Shown here: piece after piece, positions 34,532 to 42,454 of the stretch | How the letters are laid out: every line of letters begins with the position of its first letter | Numbering within the stretch: position 1 is the first letter of the stretch | Assembly (NCBI RefSeq): GCF_015471405.1 | Contig: NZ_BLVZ01000001.1 | Coordinates: forward strand, 62,001 to 126,000 | DNA length: 64,000 nucleotides | DNA from: Pseudomonas cichorii | Lineage (GTDB): Bacteria; Pseudomonadota; Gammaproteobacteria; Pseudomonadales; Pseudomonadaceae | Direction of reading: 5' to 3' | Program-made: the position numbers and the translations under genes | Notes under the pieces: generated by a model | What the model was told of the DNA's origin: nothing | Databases searched by the model: none | Seen by the model: the letters and a program-made list of their open reading frames with translations, nothing else

Positions 34532-37303
34532 ATGAGCCACCCCATGAGCCAGACCACCACCGCGGCCCAACTGCAACAATGGCTGTTCGACGGGCAGGAA
34601 ATTGCCCTGTTCGACCTGCGCGAACATGGCCAGTATGGCGAAGCCCATCTGTTCCATGGCGTCACGCTGCCCTATAGCCGACTGGAGCTGGATATCCGCC
34701 GCCTGGCCCCCAGCCCCGACGTGCGGCTGGTGATCTATGACCAGAATGGCGGCGATGTTGCGGCACGCGCTGCCTTGCGACTTGAAGCGCTCGGCTATCG
34801 CCACGTGCATATTCTTGAAGGTGGCGCCGATGGATGGCAGGCCGCAGGTCTGCAACTGTTTGCGGGTGTGCATGTGCCGTCCAAGGCTTTTGGTGAGCTG
34901 GTGGAAGAGGCGCGCCATACGCCGCACATCAGCGCCACCGAACTGGCGCAGCGTCAAGCTCAGGGCGAGTCGCTGGTGGTGCTGGACGGCAGACCATTCG
35001 ACGAATACCGCAAGATGACCATTCCAGGTTCCGTATGCTGCCCCAATGGCGAACTGGGTTATCGCCTGCCGGAACTGGTCAGCGACGAACACACGCCGAT
35101 CATCGTCAATTGTGCCGGGCGGACCCGCAGCATCATCGGCGCGCAGACGCTGATCGATCTGGGTGTCAAGAACCCGGTCTATGCACTGGAAAACGGGACA
35201 CAGGGCTGGTATCTGGCCGATCTGCAACTGGAACACGGCAGCACCCGACGCTACCCGGATGCGGTATCGCCCGGTTCGTTGACCCGTCAACGCGATGCCG
35301 CACAGGCGCTGGCCGAGCGGGCAGGCGTGCAGACGGTCAGTGCCGAACAGGTCCGGGGCTGGGCCGCTGATAGCAAACGCAGCCTGTTCCTGTGCGATGT
35401 GCGCACCGCCGAGGAGTTTGCGGCAGGAACATTGGCTGGTGCGCAACATACGCCGGGCGGCCAGTTGATTCAGGCGACGGACTTGTATGTCGGCGTGCGT
35501 CAGGCGCGTCTGGTGCTGGTGGACGACGAAGGTATTCGTGCGCCGATTGTTGCCAGCTGGTTGCGGCAGTTGGGGCACGATGCCTATGTACTGGCTGATG
35601 GCGTGAACAGCGGCTTGTCGTTACCTGTTGCGCAAGCAGATGTGCAGCCGGACTTGCCGGGCATCAGCGTGCAACGGCTGGCCGATGCCTTGAAGGATCA
35701 GGCCATGGCACTGATCGATCTGCGTTCGAGCACACACTTTCGCAAAGGGCATATCGAAGGTTCACGCTGGTCGATTCGCCCGTTGCTGGCTGCTGCCGTC
35801 GCTGAAGAGTCCCGGCCTCTGGTGCTGATTGCCGATGACCCGGCTCTGGCGCAATTGGCGGCCGAGGAATTGCCACAGGCGCAGCGCCAGCAGGTGCGTC
35901 TGCTGGACGGCGGGATCAAGGCCTGGCAAACCGCCGGGCTGGCGCTGCGCGAAGACAGTGCCAGTCTGGCGGACGAGCAGTGCATCGATTTTCTGTTCTT
36001 CACCCATGACCGGCATTCCGGCAACAAGGACGCTGCCCGCCAGTACCTGGCCTGGGAAATCGGTCTGCTGGGGCAGATGACCGAGCAGGAAATTGCCAGC
36101 CTCAAGCCTTTGTCCGCAAAAAAGCCTGAGCGCCCGTCACATAACCCCTTGGTCAAGACCCGGCTGATTCATGCCGCGCGTACGGCCAAGGGCAGTGGCG
36201 TGCGCGGGGTGAATGTACCGGTTTCGCGCATGAGCACGGTGCTGTTCGACAGCCTCGGGCAGATGCGCGATATCCGCAAACGGCGTGATACCGAGCGCCT
36301 GTTGAGCTATGGCGCGCGGGGCAATCCGACGGGGTTTGCGCTGGAGGATCTGGTGACAGAGCTGGAGGGTGGTTATCGCACCCGCTTGTTCAGTACCGGC
36401 CTTGCAGCAGTGGCGCAGACGTTCCTGGCCTATCTGCGCCCAGGTGATCATGTGCTGCTGACCGATGCGGTGTACTCGCCGGTGCGACGTGTAGCCCGTG
36501 ACTTCCTTGAGCCATTCGGCATTCAGGTCAGTTACTTCAGGGCTGACGGGCAAGGGCTGGAAGCACAATTGCAGGCCAATACCCGCATGGTCTACACCGA
36601 AGTGCCGGGCTCGTTGCTCTACGAACTCTGTGACTTGCCGGCCATTGCCGCGCTGTGCAAACCACGAAACATTCTGCTGGCGGTAGACAACACCTGGGGC
36701 TCGGCCTACCTCTATCGACCGCTGGAGCTTGGGGCGGACATTTCCATCATGGCCTTGACCAAGTACCTGTGCGGTCATAGCGATGTGGTGATGGGCAGCG
36801 TCTGCACCCGTGAAGAAGTCTGGCAGCCGCTGGGAAGGATGAGCGACACCTTCGGCAATGCGGTCAGCCCCGATGACGCCTATCTGGTCCTGCGCGGTGC
36901 CCGCACTCTGGCCTCTCGCATGGAAACCCACGAGCGCCAGGCTCTTGAAGTCGCGCACTGGCTGAACGAACAACCGCAAGTCCGCCGCGTGTTCCATCCA
37001 GCCTTGCCGGACCACCCCGGCCACGCCCTGTGGAAGCGCGACTTCACCGGCAGCAACGGCTTGCTGTCCTTCGAGTTCGAGTCTTCGGACCCAGGCCAGT
37101 TGGAACGTTTTATCGGTGCCTTGCAACTGTTCGGGCTCGGCGCTTCATGGGGCGGCTACGAAAGCCTGATCACCGTGGCCACTGTCAGCGATCGCGACAA
37201 TGAGGCCGACAAATTGCTCAACCCGGTGCTGCGCCTGCATATCGGGCTGGAGGATGTATCGGCGTTGATCGAGGATTTGCAGAGGGGGTTTGGGGAAGGA
37301 TGA
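34532..37303 (+). CDS. Four-rhodanese / cystathionine beta-lyase-like fusion
   Basis: The 923-residue protein has two parts. Residues 8-107, 130-230, 265-362 and 378-472 form four rhodanese repeats; only repeat 2 keeps the catalytic cysteine in the loop NCAGRTRS (Cys194), while repeats 1, 3 and 4 have Asp or other residues there. Residues 538-920 are a Cys/Met-metabolism PLP enzyme. It has YGARGNPT, YSTGL-type FSTGLAA, DNTWGSAYLYRPLELGADI and the Schiff-base Lys744 in ALTKYLCGHSD, close to MetC. The design suggests that a C-S lyase hands sulfur to a rhodanese cysteine. It ends the operon. Confidence 0.9.
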   Translation: MSHPMSQTTTAAQLQQWLFDGQEIALFDLREHGQYGEAHLFHGVTLPYSRLELDIRRLAPSPDVRLVIYDQNGGDVAARAALRLEALGYRHVHILEGGADGWQAAGLQLFAGVHVPSKAFGELVEEARHTPHISATELAQRQAQGESLVVLDGRPFDEYRKMTIPGSVCCPNGELGYRLPELVSDEHTPIIVNCAGRTRSIIGAQTLIDLGVKNPVYALENGTQGWYLADLQLEHGSTRRYPDAVSPGSLTRQRDAAQALAERAGVQTVSAEQVRGWAADSKRSLFLCDVRTAEEFAAGTLAGAQHTPGGQLIQATDLYVGVRQARLVLVDDEGIRAPIVASWLRQLGHDAYVLADGVNSGLSLPVAQADVQPDLPGISVQRLADALKDQAMALIDLRSSTHFRKGHIEGSRWSIRPLLAAAVAEESRPLVLIADDPALAQLAAEELPQAQRQQVRLLDGGIKAWQTAGLALREDSASLADEQCIDFLFFTHDRHSGNKDAARQYLAWEIGLLGQMTEQEIASLKPLSAKKPERPSHNPLVKTRLIHAARTAKGSGVRGVNVPVSRMSTVLFDSLGQMRDIRKRRDTERLLSYGARGNPTGFALEDLVTELEGGYRTRLFSTGLAAVAQTFLAYLRPGDHVLLTDAVYSPVRRVARDFLEPFGIQVSYFRADGQGLEAQLQANTRMVYTEVPGSLLYELCDLPAIAALCKPRNILLAVDNTWGSAYLYRPLELGADISIMALTKYLCGHSDVVMGSVCTREEVWQPLGRMSDTFGNAVSPDDAYLVLRGARTLASRMETHERQALEVAHWLNEQPQVRRVFHPALPDHPGHALWKRDFTGSNGLLSFEFESSDPGQLERFIGALQLFGLGASWGGYESLITVATVSDRDNEADKLLNPVLRLHIGLEDVSALIEDLQRGFGEG

Positions 37304-37415
37304 AAGCTGCAAGTTTCAAGCTGCAAGCCTCAAGTCAAAAGCCTCAAGCCTCAAGCCTCAAGCCTCAAGTCAAAAGCTTGTAGCTTGTAGCTTGTAGCTT
37401 ACAACTTGCAGCTCA
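37304..37415. repeat. Heptanucleotide tandem array with inverted ends
   Basis: Sixteen 7-base units read in register from the base after the stop codon: AAGCTGC, AAGTTTC, AAGCTGC, AAGCCTC, AAGTCAA, then four AAGCCTC, AAGTCAA, AAGCTTG, and TAGCTTG-type units to the end. The first 10 units are AAG-NNNN; from unit 11 the sequence switches to its complement (GCTTGTA). The ends AGCTGCAAG (37305-37313) and CTTGCAGCT (37405-37413) are inverted copies. There is no coding frame here. Confidence 0.85.
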
Positions 37416-37422
37416 CCTAAAC

Positions 37423-37435
37423 GTTATTTCATAAC
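37423..37435 (+). promoter_or_regulatory. Zur-like box before the metal transporter operon
   Basis: GTTATTTCATAAC is a perfect GTTAT-N3-ATAAC inverted repeat, the core of the Zur box (GTTATAnTATAAC). It lies 55 bases before the first start codon, over the likely promoter. This fits repression by zinc-loaded Zur; a MntR or Fur site is less likely. Confidence 0.65.
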
Positions 37436-37489
37436 AAAATACCGGGTGGCCGTGTAATACTGTAACGAATCGTTGCAGGCTACTCTCCC

Positions 37490-37621
37490 GTGAAAGCTCC
37501 TCGCGCTCCCTCTGTAGCAGGTTCCGTTCTGGCTCAATCGGCCTTGAAGCGGGTCCTGCTGGCTCTCGGTATTTTGCTGTTGTTATGGCTGGCCATCGCC
37601 TGGTCGGTGGCTATTCCATGA
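37490..37621 (+). CDS. 43-residue membrane peptide leading the metal ABC operon
   Basis: A GTG-started frame encodes a 43-residue peptide. Its first 20 residues are basic and Ser/Ala-rich (KAPRAPSVAG), followed by one strong membrane helix (VLLALGILLLLWLAIAWSVA). Its stop TGA overlaps the ATPase ATG as ATGA, which is typical of real coupled genes. It may be a membrane accessory of the transporter. No recognised family is claimed; no clear Shine-Dalgarno is visible. Confidence 0.6.
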   Translation: MKAPRAPSVAGSVLAQSALKRVLLALGILLLLWLAIAWSVAIP

Positions 37622-38367
37622 GTGCGGCCATTGCTCTGGACAATCTGACTGTCGCTTACGAACGCCGTCCGGCGGTGCATCACATCAGTGGCCGTTTCGA
37701 GGCGGGCAGTCTGACCGCTATCGTCGGTCCCAATGGCGCTGGCAAGTCCACGTTGATCAAGACCATTGCCGGGACCATGAAGCCAGCGGCGGGGCGTGTG
37801 GATCGAGGCCGGCTGGCGACTCATACCCTGGGTTATCTGCCTCAGGCGGCCGAGATAGACCGCAGTTTCCCGTTAAGCGTGGCCGATACCGTCGCCATGG
37901 GCGCATGGCGCAGCATCGGCCCGTTTCGTGGCCTGACTCGCAACCATGCCAGGCTCACTCATGATGCGCTGAAAACCGTGGGCCTTGAGGGGTTCGAGGG
38001 GCGCAGTATCGGTTCCCTGTCGTCCGGGCAGTTCCAGCGGGTGTTGTTTGCACGGCTGTTATTGCAGGACGCCTCGGTGATTCTGCTGGACGAGCCTTTC
38101 ACCGCCATTGATGCCCGCACCACCCGCGACCTGCTGGAGCTGGTCCGGGTCTGGCACGGCCAGGGACGCACGGTGATCGCGGTATTGCACGATATCGATC
38201 AGGTCCGTCAGCACTTTCCGCAAACCCTGTTGATGGCCCGAGAGGCGATTGCCTGGGGGGCGACGGCCGAGGTGTTGAACGATGCGAACTTGCGGCGTGC
38301 CCGCAATATGGCCGAGTTCTGGAGTGCGGATGCTCAGGTCTGCGATACCGAAGGTGAGCATTCATGA
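37618..38367 (+). CDS. Zinc/manganese ABC transporter ATPase
   Basis: The 249-residue ATPase has Walker A GPNGAGKST (about 38-46), signature LSSGQFQR, Walker B VILLDEPFTAID and the H-loop in AVLHDIDQV. It is a ZnuC/MntB-type subunit of a cluster A-I metal importer. I chose ATG 37618 because it overlaps the preceding peptide's stop; an upstream in-frame start would lie inside that gene. The overlap with the permease (38364) is four bases. Confidence 0.92.
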   Translation: MSAAIALDNLTVAYERRPAVHHISGRFEAGSLTAIVGPNGAGKSTLIKTIAGTMKPAAGRVDRGRLATHTLGYLPQAAEIDRSFPLSVADTVAMGAWRSIGPFRGLTRNHARLTHDALKTVGLEGFEGRSIGSLSSGQFQRVLFARLLLQDASVILLDEPFTAIDARTTRDLLELVRVWHGQGRTVIAVLHDIDQVRQHFPQTLLMAREAIAWGATAEVLNDANLRRARNMAEFWSADAQVCDTEGEHS

Positions 38368-39233
38368 TGCTCTATGCCACGCTGATCGAGCCTTTTGTCG
38401 AGTTCGGTTTCATGCGCCGCGCTCTGGTGGCCTGCCTCGCTTTGGGGATCGGTTCCGGTCCGGTGGGTGTGTTGCTGATGCTGCGACGCATGAGTCTGGT
38501 GGGCGATGCCATGAGTCACGCGGTCCTGCCGGGCGCGGCGCTGGGTTTCATGGTGGCAGGCCTGTCGCTGCCGGCCATGGGCATTGGCGGCTTGATCGCC
38601 GGTCTTGCGGTGGCCTTGCTGTCCGGGCTGGTCAGCCGCCTGACCGCCTTGCGCGAAGATGCCAGCTTCGCCAGTTTCTATCTGACGTCACTGGCCGCCG
38701 GAGTATTGATCGTCTCCATGCACGGCTCCAGTGTCGATCTGCTGCATGTGCTGTTTGGCACCATCCTGGCCATCGATGACAGCGCGATCTATATGGTCGG
38801 CGGCATTGCGTCATTCACCTTGATCCTGTTGGCCGTGATCTATCGCCCGCTGGTGCTTGAGTGTTTCGATCCGGGTTTCCTGCGCGCTGTCGGCGGGATG
38901 GGGTCGCTGTACCACGTGCTGTTTCTGCTGCTGGTCGTGCTGAACCTGGTGGCGGGCTTTCAGGCGCTCGGCACCCTGATGGCGGTGGGCATGATGATGC
39001 TGCCTGCGACTGCTGCGCGATTCTGGGCAACGTCACTGAGCGCCCTGATGCTGATTTCGACGGTATTGGCGACCCTCTCGGGGCTGATCGGCCTGATCGT
39101 TTCCTATCACCTTGGCGTGGCTTCCGGGCCATCCATCGTCCTGACTGCCAGCGTCTTTTATGGTTTTTCCCTGCTGTTCGGGCGCACGGGCATCTTGCGT
39201 CGACTGTTTCCAAAACCCCACCTGGCCAACTGA
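38364..39233 (+). CDS. Zinc/manganese ABC transporter permease (ABC-3 family)
   Basis: The 289-residue protein has about eight to nine hydrophobic helices and ABC-3 marks, such as RRMSLVGDAMSHAVLPG (about 33-49), FGTILAIDD and ALGTLMAVGMMMLPATAARFW. It is the ZnuB/MntC-type channel of this importer. The ATG overlaps the ATPase stop. Confidence 0.93.
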   Translation: MMLYATLIEPFVEFGFMRRALVACLALGIGSGPVGVLLMLRRMSLVGDAMSHAVLPGAALGFMVAGLSLPAMGIGGLIAGLAVALLSGLVSRLTALREDASFASFYLTSLAAGVLIVSMHGSSVDLLHVLFGTILAIDDSAIYMVGGIASFTLILLAVIYRPLVLECFDPGFLRAVGGMGSLYHVLFLLLVVLNLVAGFQALGTLMAVGMMMLPATAARFWATSLSALMLISTVLATLSGLIGLIVSYHLGVASGPSIVLTASVFYGFSLLFGRTGILRRLFPKPHLAN

Positions 39234-39245
39234 AAAGGGCATGTC

Positions 39246-40139
39246 ATGAAACGATTGATGATGTTGAGCTCAATGGCGGCGATTGTGCTGTCGGCGTTTG
39301 CAAGTCTTGCCCAGGCCAAGCCTCTGGAGGCGGTGGCTTCGTTCACGGTGATTGCCGACATGGTCAGTAACGTCGGTGGCGAGCGGGTTCACGTGACGTC
39401 GCTGATCGGCCCCAATGGCGACCCTCATGTTTACGAACCCACCCCGCGTGATGCCCAGGCCCTGAGGAGTGCTGATCTGACGTTCGTCAGCGGCCTGCAT
39501 CTGGAGGGCTGGATGGACCGCCTGATCAAGGCGTCTGGCTACAAGGGTCAGCCGGTCGTGTTGTCCGATGGCATCAAGACCCGTTACATGCAGGAGGACG
39601 GCAAGCTCATCACCGATCCCCATGCCTGGAACAGCGCCGCCAACGGTGTGATCTATGTGCGCAATATCATTGCCGCGCTCAAGAAGGCGGACCCTGAAGG
39701 TGCCAGCGTCTACGAGGCCAATGGTCAACGCTATATCGTGCAATTGCAGCAACTGGACCTCTACGCCAGGGACCAGATCCAGTCGGTGCCCGAGTCGAAG
39801 CGCAAGATCCTCACTTCCCACGATGCGTTCGGTTACTTCGGTGATGCCTATGGTGTGACATTCCTGTCGCCCTTGGGTTTTTCCACTGAGTCGCAAGCTT
39901 CGGCTGCGGATGTCGCAAAACTGATCCGCCAGATCAAGAGCGAACACGTGACGGCCTATTTCTTCGAGAACTCCGGTGACCCGCGTCTGGTCAAGCAGAT
40001 CGCCGATGCCAGTGGAGCGCAGCCAGGTGGTGAGCTGTACGTCGAGGCCTTGTCACCCGCGGATGGCCCGGCGGCTAGCTATGCGCAGATGTTCCGCTAT
40101 AACGTCGACAAGCTGACTACGGCGATGAAGGGCCAGTGA
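39246..40139 (+). CDS. Zinc/manganese ABC transporter solute-binding protein
   Basis: The 297-residue periplasmic protein begins with a signal peptide (cleavage near LAQAKP). It belongs to the cluster A-I family (ZnuA, MntC, TroA), shown by GPNGDPHVYEPTPRD with its metal-binding histidine, DPHAWNSAANG with a second, and HDAFGYFGDAYG with a third. It lacks the long His-rich loop found in many ZnuA proteins, so Zn or Mn cannot be told from residues alone; the Zur-like box upstream favours zinc. A GGGCATGTC spacer links it to the permease gene. Confidence 0.9.
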   Translation: MKRLMMLSSMAAIVLSAFASLAQAKPLEAVASFTVIADMVSNVGGERVHVTSLIGPNGDPHVYEPTPRDAQALRSADLTFVSGLHLEGWMDRLIKASGYKGQPVVLSDGIKTRYMQEDGKLITDPHAWNSAANGVIYVRNIIAALKKADPEGASVYEANGQRYIVQLQQLDLYARDQIQSVPESKRKILTSHDAFGYFGDAYGVTFLSPLGFSTESQASAADVAKLIRQIKSEHVTAYFFENSGDPRLVKQIADASGAQPGGELYVEALSPADGPAASYAQMFRYNVDKLTTAMKGQ

Positions 40140-40144
40140 GCGTA

Positions 40145-40176
40145 GGAGCGAATTCATTCGCGAATGAATTCGCTCC
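40145..40176. repeat. REP palindrome after the metal-binding protein gene
   Basis: GGAGCGAATTCATTCG and its exact complement meet with no spacer, a 32-base perfect palindrome. The same 16-mer recurs in this window, with the GAATTCATTCGCGAA core, near 47163, 56928 and 61060. It lies between convergent genes and may act as a terminator. Confidence 0.85.
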
Positions 40177-40193
40177 CACAGAAACACACCTTC

Positions 40194-41342
40194 TCAATGA
40201 TTCAGAAACTTGAAGATGGTGGTCTGGGTGTAAGGCTTGCCAGGGTCCAGTCGCGTACTGGGGAAGGCGGGCTGGTTGGGCGCATCGGGGTAGTGCTGTG
40301 TTTCCAGGGTGAAGGCGCCCCAGTGCGGGTAGACCTTGCCGGCCTTGCCATGGATGCTGCCGTCCAGAAAGTTGCCGGTATACAGCTGCACACCAGGCTC
40401 GGTGGTGAACAGTTGCAGGTGACGACCTGACTGCGGGTCACTGACTTCTGCCGCAAGTTTGCTGATGTCACCCTTTGTGTCCAGCACCCAGTTGAAGTCA
40501 AAGCCGCCTTGCTTGGGTTCAGCGTATTTGAGTTGCTGATGGTCGGCCTTGATGTTCTTGCCGATGGCCGTTGGCTTGAGGAAGTCCATTGGCGTGCCGG
40601 CCACCGGGGCCAGTTCACCGGTAGGGATCAGCTTGTCGTTGACCGGCGTGTAACGGGAGGCGTGCAGAGTCGCCACCTGCTGGAGAATATCGCCGTTGCC
40701 AGCGCCCGCCAGATTGAAATAGCTGTGGTTGGTCAGGTTCAGCACCGTGGGCTTGTCGGTGGTGGCACGGTAGTCGATCTTCAGCTCGTTCTGGTCGTTG
40801 AGGCTGTAGGTGACTTCTGTCAGCAGCGCGCCGGGAAACCCCATCTCGCCATCGGGCGACAGGTAGCTCAGTTTCACTCCGACCGAGCCATTGCTCTTGA
40901 TGCTTTCTGCTTTCCAGATGCGCTTGTCAAAACCCTGATTGCCGCCATGCAGCGCGTTGGTCTTGTCGTTGAGCGGGATGTGGTAGGTCTTGCCGTCCAG
41001 CTTGAATGTGCCTCCCGCCAGACGGTTGCCGAAACGGCCGATAGTCGCACCGAAATACACGGTGCCATTGGCCTGATAACCCTGCACGTCATCGAAGCCC
41101 AGAACGACGTCTTCGACCTTGCCGTTCCTGTCCGGCACCTTGAGCGCTTGCAGGGTTGCGCCGTAGGTAATGATGCTGGCTTGCAGGCCATGACTGTTGT
41201 GCAGGGTGTACTTCTCGATGGGCGTGCCATCGGGCAGTTTGCCGAAGGTGCTATGTTCGCTGGACAGTGCGGCGGCTTGTGCGGTCAGGGTGGAGATCAT
41301 CAGTGACAGTCCAAGGCTGCTGAGAAGAGCGTGATTTTTCAT
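40194..41342 (-). CDS. Periplasmic aldose 1-epimerase (mutarotase)
   Basis: The 382-residue enzyme interconverts alpha and beta sugar anomers. A signal peptide (to about LTAQAAALS) sends it to the periplasm. The GalM fold shows IITYGATLQALKVPDRNG, TIGRFGNRL, LNDKTNALHGGNQGFDKR (catalytic His of HGG), LNLTNHSYFNL (second His) and a C-terminal acid in FTLETQHYPDAPNQP. It lies tail to tail with the metal operon and head to head with the lactonase, which suggests it works with the arabinose genes. Confidence 0.93.
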   Translation of the reverse strand: MKNHALLSSLGLSLMISTLTAQAAALSSEHSTFGKLPDGTPIEKYTLHNSHGLQASIITYGATLQALKVPDRNGKVEDVVLGFDDVQGYQANGTVYFGATIGRFGNRLAGGTFKLDGKTYHIPLNDKTNALHGGNQGFDKRIWKAESIKSNGSVGVKLSYLSPDGEMGFPGALLTEVTYSLNDQNELKIDYRATTDKPTVLNLTNHSYFNLAGAGNGDILQQVATLHASRYTPVNDKLIPTGELAPVAGTPMDFLKPTAIGKNIKADHQQLKYAEPKQGGFDFNWVLDTKGDISKLAAEVSDPQSGRHLQLFTTEPGVQLYTGNFLDGSIHGKAGKVYPHWGAFTLETQHYPDAPNQPAFPSTRLDPGKPYTQTTIFKFLNH

Positions 41343-41424
41343 CTGTTCTACTCACTTTTATTGTTGTTGTGAAAGGTGACGGTAGCGCAACGCATCGTTG
41401 GATTTCGCTGGCAGGCAGCAAATT

Positions 41425-41440
41425 GGTAAGACTATTTGAT
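41425..41440. promoter_or_regulatory. ACTATTT-type operator candidate, copy 1
   Basis: GGTAAGACTATTTGAT shares the GTA-N3-ACTATTT core with 41499-41514 and 43305-43320. It lies in the 210-base divergent region between the mutarotase and lactonase genes. Confidence 0.4.
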
Positions 41441-41498
41441 CGGTTTTAATCCGATGCAAGGATTTATAGTCGATAAAAAGCCGCTTGAAAAATAAATC

Positions 41499-41514
41499 GT
41501 AATACTATTTAGTA
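41499..41514. promoter_or_regulatory. ACTATTT-type operator candidate, copy 2
   Basis: CGTAATACTATTTAGT is close to the lactonase start (41553). Within it ACTA-TT-TAGT is an inverted repeat, as expected for a dimeric sugar regulator. Confidence 0.45.
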
Positions 41515-41552
41515 GAGGCAGTTCCTAAGAAAAATAAAAAAGGACACCGTTC

Positions 41553-42425
41553 ATGCATTGGCAGCCTCTTTCCGAGCACCGCTTCAAACTGGCTGAAGGC
41601 CCTTTCTGGGACCTTGAGCAACAAGCCTTGTACTGGGTCGATATCGCCGGGCGTCTGGCTTGTCGGCTGGTTCAGGGGCAATACAGCCAATGGCGTCTGC
41701 CCGAGGCGGTTTCCGCATTCATTCCCACCGATAAGGGCGATGCTCTGGTGACCCTGGCCAGTGGTGTGTATCGCCTGGACCTTGATTCGCCAAAGACTTC
41801 CGTTTCATTGCTGTGCGTGGCCGATCCTGTGGCGGGCAACCGTGCAAACGAATCGCGCTGCGATGCTCAGGGGCGCCTGTGGCTGGGCAGCATGCAGAAC
41901 AATCTGGATGCCGATGGCGGTGACTTGCCGCTGGTGCGCCGCTCCGGTGGTCTGTTTCGTGTGGACCCGGATGCAAAGGTCACGCACCTGCTGGACGGGC
42001 AGGGCATCGTCAACACCCTGCTGTGGAATGCCCAAGGCACAGTGCTCTACAGCGCCGATACCCTCGATGGCGTTATCTACCAATACCCGATTCTGACTGA
42101 CGGCAGCCTGGGCGAGCGCCAGGTGTGGGCGCAGCAACACCCTCGCGGCGCACCGGACGGCTCGGCCATGGATGCCGAAGGCTATGTCTGGAATGCACGC
42201 TGGGGTGGAAGCTGCCTGATCCGCTTTGCCCCCGATGGCAGCGTTGACCGGGTGATCGACCTGCCTGTCAGCCATCCCACCAGTTGTGTTTTTGGCGGCC
42301 CCGACCTGTCTACGCTCTATGTCACCAGCGCTGCACCGGCCGATGCCCATGGCCAGCTCGATGGCGCGGTACTCAAGGCCGATGTGGGCGTCGCCGGGCA
42401 GATTTGCCCGCGCTTCGCAGGCTGA
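41553..42425 (+). CDS. SMP-30/gluconolactonase family sugar lactonase
   Basis: The 290-residue beta-propeller lactonase opens the lactone made by the sugar dehydrogenase. The SMP-30 marks LAEGPFWDLEQQALYWVDI (about 14-32, first metal-binding acid), NRANESRCDAQGRLWLGSM, YSADTLDGVIYQY and PDGSAMDAEGYVWNA are present. With the following SDR and AraFGH, an L-arabinonolactonase role is likely. The frame starts 54 bases after three copies of a motif with ACTATTT begin to appear upstream (see 41499). Confidence 0.9.
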   Translation: MHWQPLSEHRFKLAEGPFWDLEQQALYWVDIAGRLACRLVQGQYSQWRLPEAVSAFIPTDKGDALVTLASGVYRLDLDSPKTSVSLLCVADPVAGNRANESRCDAQGRLWLGSMQNNLDADGGDLPLVRRSGGLFRVDPDAKVTHLLDGQGIVNTLLWNAQGTVLYSADTLDGVIYQYPILTDGSLGERQVWAQQHPRGAPDGSAMDAEGYVWNARWGGSCLIRFAPDGSVDRVIDLPVSHPTSCVFGGPDLSTLYVTSAAPADAHGQLDGAVLKADVGVAGQICPRFAG

Positions 42426-42454
42426 ATTTTCATTGCATCCAAGGAGAGTTGAAC

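Noticed and set aside
33878..35578. A 566-codon minus-strand frame
   Set aside because: It lies antisense to the cupin and rhodanese-lyase genes, which have clear domains; long antisense frames are common in GC-rich Pseudomonas DNA.
37304..37415. The heptamer array as a possible CRISPR
   Set aside because: Units are 7 bases with no spacers, and no cas genes are nearby; it is a simple tandem array.
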